Shown: in pieces, positions 44,817-56,917 of the stretch | How the letters are laid out: the number at the start of each line of letters is the position of its first letter | How positions within the stretch are numbered: the stretch's first letter is position 1 | From: Branchipolynoe longqiensis | Lineage: Eukaryota; Annelida; Polychaeta; Phyllodocida; Polynoidae | DNA length: 64,000 nucleotides | Direction: 5' to 3' | Assembly (NCBI GenBank): GCA_030323885.1 | Contig: CM059188.1 | Coordinates: 116,535,974-116,599,973 of the forward strand | Translations under genes and position numbers: made by a program | The notes under the pieces: generated by a model | What the model was told of the DNA's origin: nothing | The model's input: the letters and a program-made list of their open reading frames with translations, nothing else | Databases searched by the model: none

Positions 44817-46380
44817 GTGATGGCACAAAACAAGTTCTCGTCACTCTGTGACGATATGAATGGAGGAATTGCATTACTAATGGCAACCAGCAACTTCCTC
44901 TCCTATAGACGGTTCGAAAACGTCTTCAAAGCGGTCTGTACAGATGGTGGGAAAGAGGTGGTGCGGTCTAAACAGATCACGGACAATGATGGAAAGGAAT
45001 ACACCCTATTCCTAGCACCAAAGCCTATTAAGGGCAAGCTACTGGATAAGGGCAAGATGTTCGGCAGATAACTACAATACTTGTTCAAACAAGTAGAGAC
45101 CAGCTCCAAGTGTGGAAAACACATGGAAACCGACAAAAAGAAATCGGCTGATGGCAACTCCAACCACTTCAAGAAGCTGAGGCAGGATTTTCGCAACTGA
45201 AGAATCGGCCAACGAGGAGGCTGGTTCGGATCCAACTTCAGCTTCGAAGCCAGAGGAAGGGGCCAGAGGCAGTCGTTCGGCTGGAACGACGGGAACAGGC
45301 CCTTCAAGGGGGAGTTCAACACTCAGAAGCTGTTCCCCCACCCAGGGAACAAATAGAAGTGGTGACTCAAACAATAGCAACCAAAACAGCAAGCAATACC
45401 TTTCAAGCCAGTAACCTCAATAACTGTCTTTCGGAATGGAATAAAGCTACAGATAACTTAAATATCCTTAGCCTAGCAGAAGGTGTAAGGATTCCGTTAA
45501 TAGAAGAACCTATTCAAAATAGAATACCATTTCCATATCGGTTTCACAGTTCAGAACATGAAGCATTAAACAATCAAGTCCCAAGGTTTTGCGAAAAGGG
45601 CATTATAAAACCAGCACTACATGTTGCTGGGGAATTTATCTCAATTATCTTCTTAAGACCGAACCAAATTGGGATGTTAGACTAATTTTAAACCTCACCT
45701 TATTCAACAAATTTGTACAATACAAACACTTTAAAATGTTTTCGTTAGAAACAGCAAGAGACTTAGTCACACAAGGCGCTTGGCTAGCCAGCGTTGTCCT
45801 TAAAGATACATATTACACAATGCCCATCTATAAACATGATCGAAAGTATTTAAGATTCTGTTGGAACGGGGAACTTTATGAGTTCACGTGTATGCCGAAT
45901 GGACTGGCCTGCTGTCCAAGCATTTTCAAAAGGTTACTCAAACCAATTTTTTCGCTAATGGCTAGGAAAGGACATATCATGTTCCCATACATTGACGATT
46001 CATTTATTGTTGCGCAAACACAACAACAATGCCAAGCAGCATTAGATCAATTATGTCAAACATTTACAAATTGAGGTTTCTACATACATGAAACTAAATC
46101 AGTACTAACGTCAGGGCCCACCCACCCTACCCACCCACCCTACCCATCCTACCCACCCACCTTACCCTACCACGACTATCATTTTCGCTAGAAGCAAATC
46201 GAAAACACAATAAGTATCCATATAGAGTTAAATCATTTTTTATCCTAAAAAGTATGTAAAAGATTGCAGGACCTGGAGATGCTTCCTTCTCCCTGACCCA
46301 CGACTATCTGAGGCTAGTACCTCAGGAAAACACCAGTTATCCATCATCTGTACCCAGGTAAGATTTGTATAACTATACTA
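44817..46380 (+). pseudogene. DIRS-like retrotransposon remnant (gag end and reverse transcriptase)
   Basis: From 44817 a gag-like region ends in an Arg/Gly-rich stretch (about 45210-45350, RGGWFGSNF then RGRGQRQSFGW), with two stops in frame. A reverse transcriptase of the DIRS type follows from about 45359: an N-terminal block, then DVRLILNLTLFNKFV, VLKDTYYTMPI, FTCMPNGLACCPSIFKRLLK and the active-site block YIDDSF. Frames change near 45655. The usual first Asp of the LKDAY-type motif is kept. Past 46074 the sequence is broken by a (CCCACCCTA)-like tract at 46115-46175 and fades by about 46380. No recombinase was found. Confidence 0.75.
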
Positions 46381-46403
46381 TTTCAATTGTACTATATATA
46401 TAT

Positions 46404-47377
46404 GGGTCGTTCTCAGAAACTGTGTACCACTTGAGGTAGTCTACTAGAAATGCATATTTCAAAGAAACCCTTTATTGGTGTGTCAATATTTAGATTTCAT
46501 CAGTTAGCCAAATAATGTGGAAGATAGTTTAGATCAAAAGTAAATGTTAATATTGTGTATTATGTATCTTATTGGGATGGATGTAGCTAAATACATTGAA
46601 AATTACATCACTAATTTGTGACATTGTCAACAGCATTGAAAATAAAGTGTCACAAACTTAATGAAAACCTCTGAACAACAGCTCATTTCACGTCAAATGG
46701 TCATATACAATGTCTTCATTAAGTTGAAGACATTTATTTGTAAAAAAAATATTTAAATTATGAAATAGTTAACATTTTCTGGAGTCATTAACATCGTAAC
46801 ATTTCGTTTCCACTTGCAAGTACTATGAAACTCTGTATCAAACACTGAGTACAGATACAGTACAGGAATTATTTTCACCATTTGACACTATGCATGGACC
46901 CAGTTATGGTATAGTAAAAGATAAATCCTGAAATTGCCCCTAAACATTGAAATTTGAGCCGAACATTGGTGTAAAATTGTTGTTTCCACTTTGTTACTCT
47001 GCTAATCTGTTACTCTGCTAATATTTTCTTGCTTTTCTCTTTAATATTCACAAATAAGACAAAACCATAGCAATGATGTTTCAAATTATTATTACTACTG
47101 TTTATAAAGCAAGTGGCATGTGAAATGTCCTAAAAATGTCACGTTTTGTGTGGAAAATATTTGATTTTGGAGTCAGATTGGTTTCCATACTATAATGCTA
47201 TTTATTGGGTGTGAGCATCATTTGACCTACTTAAAAAGGCCAGAATATGTTTATTTTCAATTATTCAGATGCAAAAGGACATACACATTGAGGAAACTTG
47301 CTTATAGGACTTTGGCAGCATTTTGATTTTCTGGTACTGATGTCACACTATTGGTACACAACTTCTGAGAACGACCC
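46404..47377. mobile_element. MITE-F, 974 bp
   Basis: Termini GGGTCGTTCTCAGAAACTGT and TTCTGAGAACGACCC are inverted. TATA lies outside both ends. AT-rich interior without a transposase. Shorter or split copies are at 51815-52743 and 56918-57466. Confidence 0.85.
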
Positions 47378-47742
47378 ATATATATTTATATATATATCCA
47401 CATATATAGGTCTGCGTATATGCGGGTGTAAGGAACTCGCCATTGGTTTGTGGGACTACCACCGGATGGCGCTTGATGATGTGCACAACCTACGAGCATG
47501 CCCCGGCCGCCGCAGTTTGCCTGCAACACTAATACACTATAGACCTTCGAAAATGTCTACCTGCTACCTTCTACCTTCTACCTGCTTTACCAGCTTCGTA
47601 GTACCGGCACCGTTGTACCGGCATACCAAAGGCCTATTGCGCTTTCTGCAGTATCGGACATACTGAACCGGTGAACAACACCTGTTATACACGTTTAAAC
47701 AGGCGTTTGACCGGGGCGAGCACGAGAGAGTTGGTTATTGCT

Positions 47743-49224
47743 ATGGTGGAGGGAGGGAAATCTACCAGTGTAAAAGAAGAACAGGCAGATATTGTAATTG
47801 ACGTCGATGGGAAAGAAATCGGGGGGCACGAACGGAGCACCGGAGCAAGTCTGCGTGGCAAGGGCGACATTCGATCGAGAGGGAGGAGCACCAGCAAGCG
47901 TCGGAGCCCGTCACGTGACCGGAGAGGGTGCCGCTACTGCCGGCGCTCATCAAGTTTGTCCTCCTCGGACGAACGTTCAACAAGCAAGGAAATTCAATTC
48001 AATTCAATTCTTTTATATTAACTCAGAGGGCCAGAAGTAAGTGGTCTCTCCACAGGCACATAGAAGATGGTAAGGCTGTCAAAAAACTATCCCCGTTCGA
48101 ACTTATAGAAGCCTCTGTGAACTGGGTAGTGGCATCGAGAGAGACTGATGGTGAAAAGCTTTTGAAACTGCTAAAACATATTGGCTATATCGCGGGCAAG
48201 GCCAAGTCTGGTACTTTTGTCGAAAAGTCACATGTGAACTATGATAAGGCTATCAGGAAGCTTGCGGTGTATGAGGGCTTTGGCGCGTTCTCATCCGGAA
48301 ACCCAGAAGTCATGCTAAAATATTACGCTTTTGAATTTTTGCGTAAACCTGGGGCCAGCTCTCACAGTTATACAAGTAGTAAGGCAAGCCCGAATAGGCA
48401 CGGACACCTGTACATTAGGGATGGCAAGAAACCTTGTTTTGCCTTTAACAAGGAGGAGGGGTGTTCGAGGGATGACAGGACTTGTAGCTATGGTCATTGG
48501 TGCTCCCGCTGTGGGAGCAAGACGCACGTGCGCAGCAAATGTAGCAAAGATTAGGGTGTTGTCGGTTGCCAGCGTGGATGTTTCGATGAATTGTGTCTGG
48601 GGGTCGCTAATGTTTGTATTAGCTCCGACAAAAACGTTTCGGTAAATTGTGTTACCCCTACACCCTTGGCAATTTCAGCTGACACCAGTAAATTATATGT
48701 GAATGCATGCCCACAAGCGGGACTAGTTCAGGCGGATTACGCGGACTGTAATGTGGCAGGTGCCACCCCCCCTCTAATTACCGCGGCTGTGGTTATGGCC
48801 GCGAACCTGCCATGGAACCGGACTGTGTACTTACCGGCGGCCTTGAAGTCTTGTGTGTGTTGCAAGTCAGGCTTAGCACCCGTTTCCCTTAGCAACGGTA
48901 ACAAGATTGTTCCGCATTTAGGCCCAATTCTCAGCGATTAGTTGTGTGTAATTAATGTTGGTTGTGATTTACATGTCTCTGCTCATGACAGTTTTAATCG
49001 CAGTATTGCCCCTGTTACTTTTACAGTTTCTCACCTTTGCTTAAAGGTTATTTGTACTTGTAAACATTTTATCGGGCCTTCAGCTGCTCAATTTAAACCA
49101 TGCCGTGTCCTGTGTGAATGCTTTTTCAGGGGTAAGGTTGACCCTGACTGGGACTTTATTTTACACGGTGCTATATTTGGTTTTAAAGTTATAAACCCAA
49201 GTTGTGCAGCCACTTACTCACTTA

Positions 49225-49235
<11 letters not shown>
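47743..49235 (+). pseudogene. Gag-like region of a second DIRS/Ngaro-type retroelement
   Basis: An acidic then Arg/Ser-rich N-terminal frame (ATG at 47743) breaks at an (AATTC)n tract near 47988-48012. The continuing frame holds a helical gag-like domain and ends at 48554 with two zinc-binding clusters: C-x8-C-x6-C-x3-H (CFAFNKEEGC...CSYGH) and then C-x2-C-x4-H-x4-C (CSRCGSKTHVRSKC). This pair is typical of gag proteins of tyrosine-recombinase retroelements and their relatives. Further open stretches to 49235 end in FFRGKVDPDWDFILHGAIFG, which resembles the lead-in to such a reverse transcriptase. An (AT)n tract then cuts it off. Class assignment is an inference. Confidence 0.55.
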
Positions 49236-49276
<41 letters not shown>

Positions 49277-49310
49277 CCCAATTTCATAAGCATACGTAAT
49301 ATATATATAT
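49228..49310. repeat. (AT)n microsatellite and short duplication
   Basis: (TA)n at about 49228-49270 and 49299-49313, with CCCCAATTTCATAAGCATAC duplicated after each tract. Confidence 0.9.
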
Positions 49311-49724
49311 ATATACACCCCAATTTCATAAGCATACGCCTTACGCATACTCCTCCCCCTCCCCATAATGTCGGAATATTTACACGGTTTGTAATATTGA
49401 CAATTAATCTTTACCCGCTTATATAGTCTGATCGGAAGGGACTATTCAGTGACAATTTATCAGAAGTGGGAATTGAAGTTTGCCCCATAGGCAATTCGGC
49501 ACATTTCGCTATAGATACGCGGGAGGTGTTTGTTCATCGAGTTCTACCTGTCCTTATAAACAGCGACATTACTTCTGGGACAGACATTATGTAGTATTTC
49601 TCAACATCGGGACGCCATGGGTCGATTCAACACACAGTAACGAACATTCTTTGTTGGGACTAGAATCAATTTACTGGAATAACAGTCCCAATTGTAACTA
49701 CAACTTACATTTTCTCCCCCGGAC

Positions 49725-50055
49725 CAGACAGGATGGCCAAATGACTTGAGCGTCCATCTCCTGTTTTCGGAGATCGGGGATCCGAACCCATGGGTTCGTG
49801 GGTTCGAACCCAGGTCGAGTCAAACCAATGACTTAAAATTGATACTTGTCACTTCCTAGCCAGGTGCTCGGCATTATTAGGATAGGGCAAGGACCGGTTG
49901 GCTCAGTGTCAGGATAATGTGACTGAGTGGGATAACAGGTCATGGTGCTGGTAGCCTGGTCTCTCAGTGGGGCAGCACTATTAAGTCGCCGTGAGTGTCA
50001 CAAGTCGGTATCCATCCTGATAATACCTTAGATGTTGCTAGAATGTAAACAACAA
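49725..50055 (+). repeat. SINE-1, full length (head type II)
   Basis: Head GACAGGATGGCCAAATGACT, extra arm with a duplicated GTGGGTTCG-like B-box segment, full body, and an AACAAAAAACAC tail. Confidence 0.86.
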
Positions 50056-50057
50056 AA

Positions 50058-50140
50058 AACACTTGGTGTTGGTTGTTTTAAGTCCTGACATTCCGCAAGG
50101 GAAGCCTGCGCTCTACCGATGGGATCACCACGTCCGGTCA
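50058..50140 (-). repeat. SINE-1, head joined directly to tail
   Basis: Reverse copy in which the tail end (GTTGTTTTAAGTCCTGAC) connects to the type I head (GAAGCCTGCGCTCTACCGAT) with about 270 bp of body missing. It lies back to back with the SINE-1 at its left. Confidence 0.75.
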
Positions 50141-50326
50141 TAATGTCCATAAGCAAAGGTTGATAAACAACAATATTAATATTATTAATGGCAGGTAATA
50201 GCTGCTTACAACCACTAACATTCATAGAATTCTACATTGTATTTTTCTAAGTACTTCCGGAGTAGGGAACAAAATCCTCATTTCCCAATTTATAGATTCC
50301 AGACACAAACAATGACTGTTTTGAAT

Positions 50327-50674
50327 TTAAAGCTGCATAGTCCGACGAAGCATCACATTTTCAAAACCAAAACAATGATTTGGATTTGATTCTACATATC
50401 TAACTTAGATACTGATACACTTATTAAGCATTTGTCACCACATAGAAGGGAAAACTGAGTCAATTTAATAGAACATGTTACTGCAGAAGGCTCTGAGTTT
50501 TGGTGTGCTTGCCAAAACTAATTTTACATGTTTGCCCTTCAAATATCTCAAAACTTAGCCATTTAAAATATAAGTTACTTCAAACAAAAGTAAAGTAGAT
50601 TATAATGATCAATCTTATAAATGTATCTCAGAAAAATGACAGAAACTCAAAACCCTCGGACTATGCAACTTCAA
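50327..50674 (-). mobile_element. MITE-A, full length
   Basis: TTAAAGCTGCATAGTCCGAC to CTCGGACTATGCAACTTCAA, reverse orientation by internal landmarks. Confidence 0.9.
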
Positions 50675-51230
50675 CTAGTTATGTAATAAGACAAACAAGT
50701 TAAGCATTGTGAATAATTTTATTCATGTTTGCAATAGTGGCATATTGATAACTGAATAGTGTTCAGATTATCAGTTAATTATAAATCATTTATAAATCAT
50801 TAACAGCTCCTATGCAAAAAAAAAACATCTGGGCAAGGCCCTATGTGTGATGTAATTTATATTATTCTAATAATATATACTTCTTTGAACCTTCATTTCG
50901 GCACAGACATATGTGACAGTTGGACGGCATTTCTTGACTCATACAAACAAAGGTTTATCAAATATCTTTCTGATGGCTAATTGGGTCAGCAACTGGTAGC
51001 AGTAGCGACTGACTGAATTAGACTTGGTGTGACTAGACTTCTCCTTTCTTTTTAAAAAAAAGGTTCTACAAGATTGAAAGAGATATTAAAAAAGGGCCGT
51101 CCAAAGTTTCCAACATTTTCGCCGTCGTACAAAGCGTAAGATAGGGGGAGGGGGGCTGACAGTAAAGTACGACTTTTAGCGATTTTAATCAAAAATGTTG
51201 AAATTTTTCGTGAACTTTTTGTTGTTGTAC
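50675..51230. other. No recognisable feature
   Basis: AT-rich with no repeat or gene recognised. Confidence 0.35.
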
Positions 51231-51234
51231 ATTA

Positions 51235-51475
51235 GGCCACCACATCTTGTACATTGATTAAGCTGGGGAATTTTCAATCGCAAAAAAGTTGGTCTTCATT
51301 CCACTGCAACTTGCCCTATACTCGCAATTCCAAACGCCAGGCTAGATAGCCAAAAGGATACATTTGTAAGTTATTGGTTTAAGTTGAACAGGCTTCGAGG
51401 GATCCCATGACATACCGAAATGAGAGGCGAGTACACAACTCATTCAGCCACCCCAACTGGGTCTGTGGTAAAATG
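51235..51475 (-). repeat. Degenerate SINE-1/linker fragment
   Basis: Reverse, heavily mutated copy of linker plus SINE-1 head side, recognisable by TTGCCCTATACTCGCAATTC and CGCCAGGCTAGATAGC. One of the oldest SINE-1 relatives in the window. Confidence 0.55.
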
Positions 51476-51814
51476 TTGATATGTACTACTTCAGGGGGGG
51501 GGGGGGGGTGGAGGGAGCGAGCAGTCAGGAAAAGTGATACTGTTTGTACTACCTTGAAAATATTGACAACTTTGGACGGCCCCTAAGGCATTTTGTCATC
51601 GGTACCCCTGAACCAACACACAATGGCGACTGGGCCGTCTGAGAGAATTACCAGTTATATGCCAATTAAGAGTATTCCGTTATCAGTATGAGGTGCCTTC
51701 AACACCTTTGCACACATCACAGGACATTGCACATGGATATATATGAACTACTGGAGGCAGCGGCCAAAGAATGTGGTCTGTGCCTTTACATTTAACAGTC
51801 AGTTTATGCCATAT

Positions 51815-52743
51815 GGGTCGGTCTTAGAAACTGCGTACCACTTTCGTGACAGGGAAAGAAAAGAAAGTTTGTTTTATTTAACGACCCCTCTAGAGCACAT
51901 TGATTTTTATCATCGGCTATTGGACATCAAACATATGGTCATTGTGACATATTTCTTTGCAGGAAACCAGCTGCCGCCACATAGGCTACTCTTTCCGATA
52001 AGCAGCAAGGGGTCTTTTATATGCACTTTCCAACAAACAGGATAGGATATACCACATCCTTTGATGAACCAGTTGTGGACAACTGGTTGGAACGGAAAAT
52101 AGCCCAAACTGCAAATGTGTCACTGAGCAGGATTGATCGGATGATCCACACCTTCATAGGTGTACACTCTACGACCTGAGCTATGTCCTGCTCCTTTTCG
52201 TGATATGGAAACCAAAAGTGAAAACATTCCAAATAATAGCAGAAAAATTGCAAATAATAGCAAAATTTATATTCATATGAAGGCTTATATGTTATGCATA
52301 TGTCAGAGTTGAATTATTTTGTTCACTTTTATATTTTTATCTTATACAAATTGAGAAAGCTGTTAAAATTAACCGTGTAACATCCATACATCACATCATT
52401 TTAACACACTTCATTATAGCACAAACAACAAATTTAAACAAGATTTTATTGACTACAGTTAAGCAAAAATGATTGTGTCCCACAACAGAAAAAAAGAAAA
52501 GAAAAAAAGTTTGGGTAGATGCATGGTATCGATATGCAAATTTTCACTTTAGCACAAAATCATATAAGCATATTTTCGATACATGTTGTATTGCTAACAT
52601 GCATAATACACAGAGTCAACAATAACTATTTAACTTGCTACGCCCCCCCCCCCACCCCCAACAAAAAAAAAAGAGGAAAAAAAGGATTATTTATTAAGAA
52701 TGTAACATGGAAACCAAATATTTCTAGTTTCTGAGAACGACCC
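51815..52743. mobile_element. MITE-F split by a SINE-3
   Basis: GGGTCGGTCTTAGAAACTGC at the left and TTTCTGAGAACGACCC at the right. Without the SINE-3 at 51850-52195 the element is about 575 bp, close to the third copy. Confidence 0.85.
51850..52195 (-). repeat. SINE-3, full length, with 8-bp target duplication
   Basis: Best SINE-3 copy. The left end carries the tail in reverse (AAAGTTTGTTTTATTTAACG, then TAGAGCACATTGATTTTTAT). The right end carries the tRNA-like head. TTTCGTGA is duplicated at 51842-51849 and 52196-52203, in MITE-F sequence. Confidence 0.9.
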
Positions 52744-52898
52744 AAATATATTTGAACCAACACTAGAGGTAAGGTGGGTGATTTAGGGGTGTGGGGGTAT
52801 ATCAGTATTGATTTTCACATAATTGTGCCAATGTAGTCTAAGACATGCCTGACATTAAATGCTCTCTATTTATTTTATTTCTCGTTTTATTAATTTAT

Positions 52899-53154
52899 AT
52901 ATATGAGCCTGTCTCAAACTCTTTTTTTTGTCCATTGTAACGATTGACACAGAACAGCACAGAAACGGTTACACTGAAAACACAAGGACATTTGCTTCAA
53001 ATCAATATGTATTCTATTGGGATTATAAAACACAATGTAAAAAAAGAAATCAGTTTATCCTGAGCAAATGCATAAGCAGATAGTATGTTGATCGTTACAA
53101 TGGACAAAGTTTTGTCCCATATTGATTAGCACCTTTTGAGACAGTCTCATATAT
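52899..53154. mobile_element. MITE-B
   Basis: Inverted termini TATATGAGCCTGTCTCAAA and TTTTGAGACAGTCTCATATA. The interior is the reverse complement of 12631-12895. Confidence 0.85.
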
Positions 53155-54142
53155 ATTTCTTTTTTTTACAGATACAGTTCAAGTTATGGACGGTGTTGCC
53201 ATGGAGTGAACACATTCAATAGATGATAATAAAATGCTATGAAACCTTCAAGTAGTTCTAATCAAATATCTGATTCAATGGAACCATATAAATTGAAGTT
53301 GAGACTGTATTGCTTTATCACAGACTTATTGATATCTGAACGGTACACAAGATTCACATATTCTTCGCCCATTATTTCATTCCAAAAAGGCCACCCTTCC
53401 ATGAGGTATTGCTGCCAACTGCCAAAGCAATGCATCATTGAATCATCATACATATTGTTCGATATGAGACAGGGATTACCCAGCTAACAACCTTAAGTGA
53501 TCCAATATTGGGTAACAGCCGGATGATTGGCAATAAAAGCCTATGCTTTACCACCTATTGCTTTAACTGAGACATCTTGGACTTACAGGCATAACCTGCC
53601 TTCTCTGCTCCATGTGAGCATTAGACAACTAACCTAGCTTTGAAACATTTTTAAAGTACATAGATATGTGCACTTGATTTACATGATTAGGCCTATAAAA
53701 AATGTGTTTCCTGCTGCAGGTAAGCAAAACGGTATGGTATATACATGTGTATGTGTATATATCTTTCTTTTTTTTTAAACCATGAATCCCTTGATCTTGA
53801 TGTAATTTGGCGTACACAAGAGATACTCGTGACCCATGTAATTTTCATTGAAGCAAGGAACTCTCTATCACCAAGTATCTGTGATGGTCTGAAAGGGTAT
53901 ATTTCTAAAGATTAAATATTGTCATGTAAAGTTAACTGCTCGAGAAGCAAATGATAATAAAGTATTGCTTCATCAAAAGAAAATTACAATTGGCAACCTT
54001 TTTGCACGATCAGTCATGCAATTGGAAACATTTTTATTGTTAGGCCTTACTTGATTATGTATCAGTTGAAATCAACTTTAATCACTAGGTTTTTGTTGTT
54101 GAAAATAGTGTAAAAGAATGTGATCTGTTTTTGGTATATCTA
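53155..54142. other. No recognisable feature
   Basis: No supported gene. The frame on the plus strand at 53239-53487 overlaps a minus-strand frame of similar length and matches nothing I recognise. Confidence 0.35.
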
Positions 54143-54497
54143 TTAAAGTTGCATAGTCCGATGAAATATGAAATTTTCAAAACCAAACAATTATCTAAAT
54201 TTGATCTTTGCATATCTAACTTAGATACTGATGCACTTATTGAACATTTGTTTCTGCATAGAAGGGAATACTGAGTCAATTTAATAGAACATGTTACTGT
54301 AGAGGTCTATGGTGTCAGAGTTTTGGCAAGCTTGCCAAAACTAATTTTCCATATTTCACTTCAAATATCTCAAAAGTTTACCATTTAAAATAAAAGTAAC
54401 TTTAAACTAATGCAAAGTAGATACTAGTAATCAATTTAATATATTTATCTCAGAAAAATTACAGAAACTCAAAACCCTTCGGACTATGCAACTTTAA
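54143..54497 (-). mobile_element. MITE-A, full length (355 bp)
   Basis: TTAAAGTTGCATAGTCCGAT at the left and CGGACTATGCAACTTTAA at the right, reverse orientation. One of the best-preserved copies. Confidence 0.92.
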
Positions 54498-54986
54498 CAT
54501 TCATAGAACATTTGTAGATTCTGCCAACCAATAAGAAACACTAATTACAATACCGTTTCAGAACAATTGCTGAAATCTGATCAAAACAGTACACTTTCAT
54601 CAATGAAAATCACAGAAGTTCCATTTTTAACACAGGTTCAAGACACTAGTTTTGATATAACAAGTCACATTTGCATACAGAGGTAGCGAGATTACTGAGA
54701 TGAGACTAGATGTAGAATATGCAGACACAGATTACACATTTCAGTAGCAGTCAATACATGAGCCTCAACATCACGTGATGGGGGCAAGGACCAGGCTGAC
54801 CACCTTTGCTGCATTTCAACAATCTGTGAAGGTTGGCTACCCGGTGAGAGTCCCTAGGTGGACTGACCCTGTGCCCCCCCACCCCCACCCCCCCCACCCC
54901 CACTACTGAGAGGTTACCCGCATCCTGGTTCGACAGTGGACAGGTCACTGGTCGGTGACAGGCGGAGGATACAATAAAACCATATA

Positions 54987-55184
54987 CAGTAAAATCTCTC
55001 TAACCGACCACCTCCACAGATCGACCACTCCCCTCTATCTATCGCTTTATTTGGGACCCAAACGTTCGCCCATATAATACCATTTTAACGATTTTTTTTT
55101 AAAAACCTCCCTAAACCGACCACCTCCCTGAATGGACCAATTAAAGTCGGTGTCATCGTCGGTCGATTTAGAAAGGTTTTACTG
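54987..55184. mobile_element. pogo/Tigger-like MITE, 198 bp
   Basis: CAGTAAAATCTCTCTAACCG to GAAAGGTTTTACTG with TA at 54985-54986 and 55185-55186. Related to 7268-7459. Confidence 0.87.
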
Positions 55185-55263
55185 TAGAAGCGATTTGGTG
55201 TGTTTGTTCCCTCGTTCTGCTACATGACATCGAAGTACATTTACATGTATCTATCACACTACC

Positions 55264-55619
55264 ATTAAAGTTGCATAGTCCGATGGTTTTTAATTTCTGT
55301 ATTTTTTCTGAGATAAATAAATTAGATCGGTCAGTAGTATCTACTTTACATTAGTTCAAAGTTACTTTTATTTTAAATGGTAAACTTTTTAGATATTTTC
55401 AGTGCAAACATGGAAAATTAGTTTTGGCAAGCTTGGCAGAACTCTGACACCCTAGACTTCTGCAGTAACAGGTTCTGTGAAATTGACTCAGTATTGCCCT
55501 CTACGCAGAAACAAATGCTTAATAAGTGCATCAGTATCTAAGTTAGATATGTAAAATCAAATCTAGATAATTGGTTTAGTTTTGAAAATTTAATATTTCA
55601 TCGGACTATGCAGTTTTAA
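55264..55619 (+). mobile_element. MITE-A, full length
   Basis: TTAAAGTTGCATAGTCCGAT to CATCGGACTATGCAGTTTTA, forward orientation. Confidence 0.9.
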
Positions 55620-56917
55620 ATGTTCTTTAGGTTGAGCATAACTTGCTTTTGTAAATGCATTCCATGACTTAATCATGTGTTTCAAACTTGTATGGTTACA
55701 GTACTCACAGTTACTCCCTCACTGAATAATATGCATCCTGGCTCAGTGTAGTTCCTGATCTTGCCGCGGACGCTCTCAGCACACTGCCAAACTCCAGCAT
55801 ATACCGTCACTGTGGGACGAATTTTGAGTTGCTATCTTCCTCAGCTAAATCTAAGTAAATAGACGCCTATGAGTGTATTTATATGGTACAAGCTGTGCTT
55901 GCACAAATCCAGTGGTTCTAGGGCAGTGACGACATGGCAGCCCCACTAAGGGTCAGTATAATGTGATACAAAAGTAAATTCCCAATGAGATATACAGCTA
56001 TTCAAAGGTGTGATGTCCTGGGGTATGTATTATATGTTGTGTATCACACGCAGCGGGAATGGAAACACCAGTTATCATAAAACATTTGTGCATGTTGCTG
56101 GTAACATGAGTAATTCACGACGTTGGAGACCGTGCTAGTGTACCAGGATAATTACCCTGACGCATTGCTAGTGCATTCTCGCACCTCACCAATATTGTCG
56201 TGGCATCCGTATCACTATGGGTACATATGGTTTTATGGTAAAGCTAAACAATGCCAGCGGGCATTCACTACTGGAGCATCACAGGGTACGGATCGATTTC
56301 AAAATTTAAATCCGAACGGTTAAGGACCATTTTCTGTTATAAAAAACTAGCCTCCCACCCATACATTATATAGTTTGTGGGTCAATTGGGCTGAGTGTCT
56401 GAGATGCTTCAAAAAACTGTTGATAAACTGTAGTATGCAGACCTGTGTTTCAGTAGATTTTTCTTAGGTGGTAACTGCTAATTTTGGGTTGTATGTCTAA
56501 CAAGGGGCAGGGTTCCCCCAACCTCTGTAACGTATTGGTAAATATTTGCTAAACCTATAGACAAAATTATATTATTAATATCTGTAATGCATATTTGAGT
56601 TTGCCGGTATCAGGAGTTTACCTGACCAAAGTTAAATTAGACAAAATATTATAAAATACAAATGTTAATAAATCATAGACCATATGGGTAATTTGATGTC
56701 AATTGCAGCTGATGGAAATACTTGAAGCTATGTAAAAATGTCAGTGTTACTGTGAAAATTGTTTTTTAACTTTGACAATTTTACTGTTTTGCATGTAAAC
56801 ACATTGCACTTGAAAGTTGATTATATGAGCTTAATGGTAAAAATTAAAAGTTTATGTGCAATATTTCTGTCTCCTGCGTCGTGAATTATGTCCTCCAAAC
56901 TGTTACATTGCCATGCT
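55620..56917. other. No recognisable feature
   Basis: About 1.3 kb without a supported gene, RNA or repeat; candidate unique DNA. Confidence 0.35.

Noticed and set aside
46115..46175. Interstitial telomere tract
   Set aside because: The CCCTA/CCCA words are irregular and short; they do not form a run of the animal TTAGGG/CCCTAA repeat.
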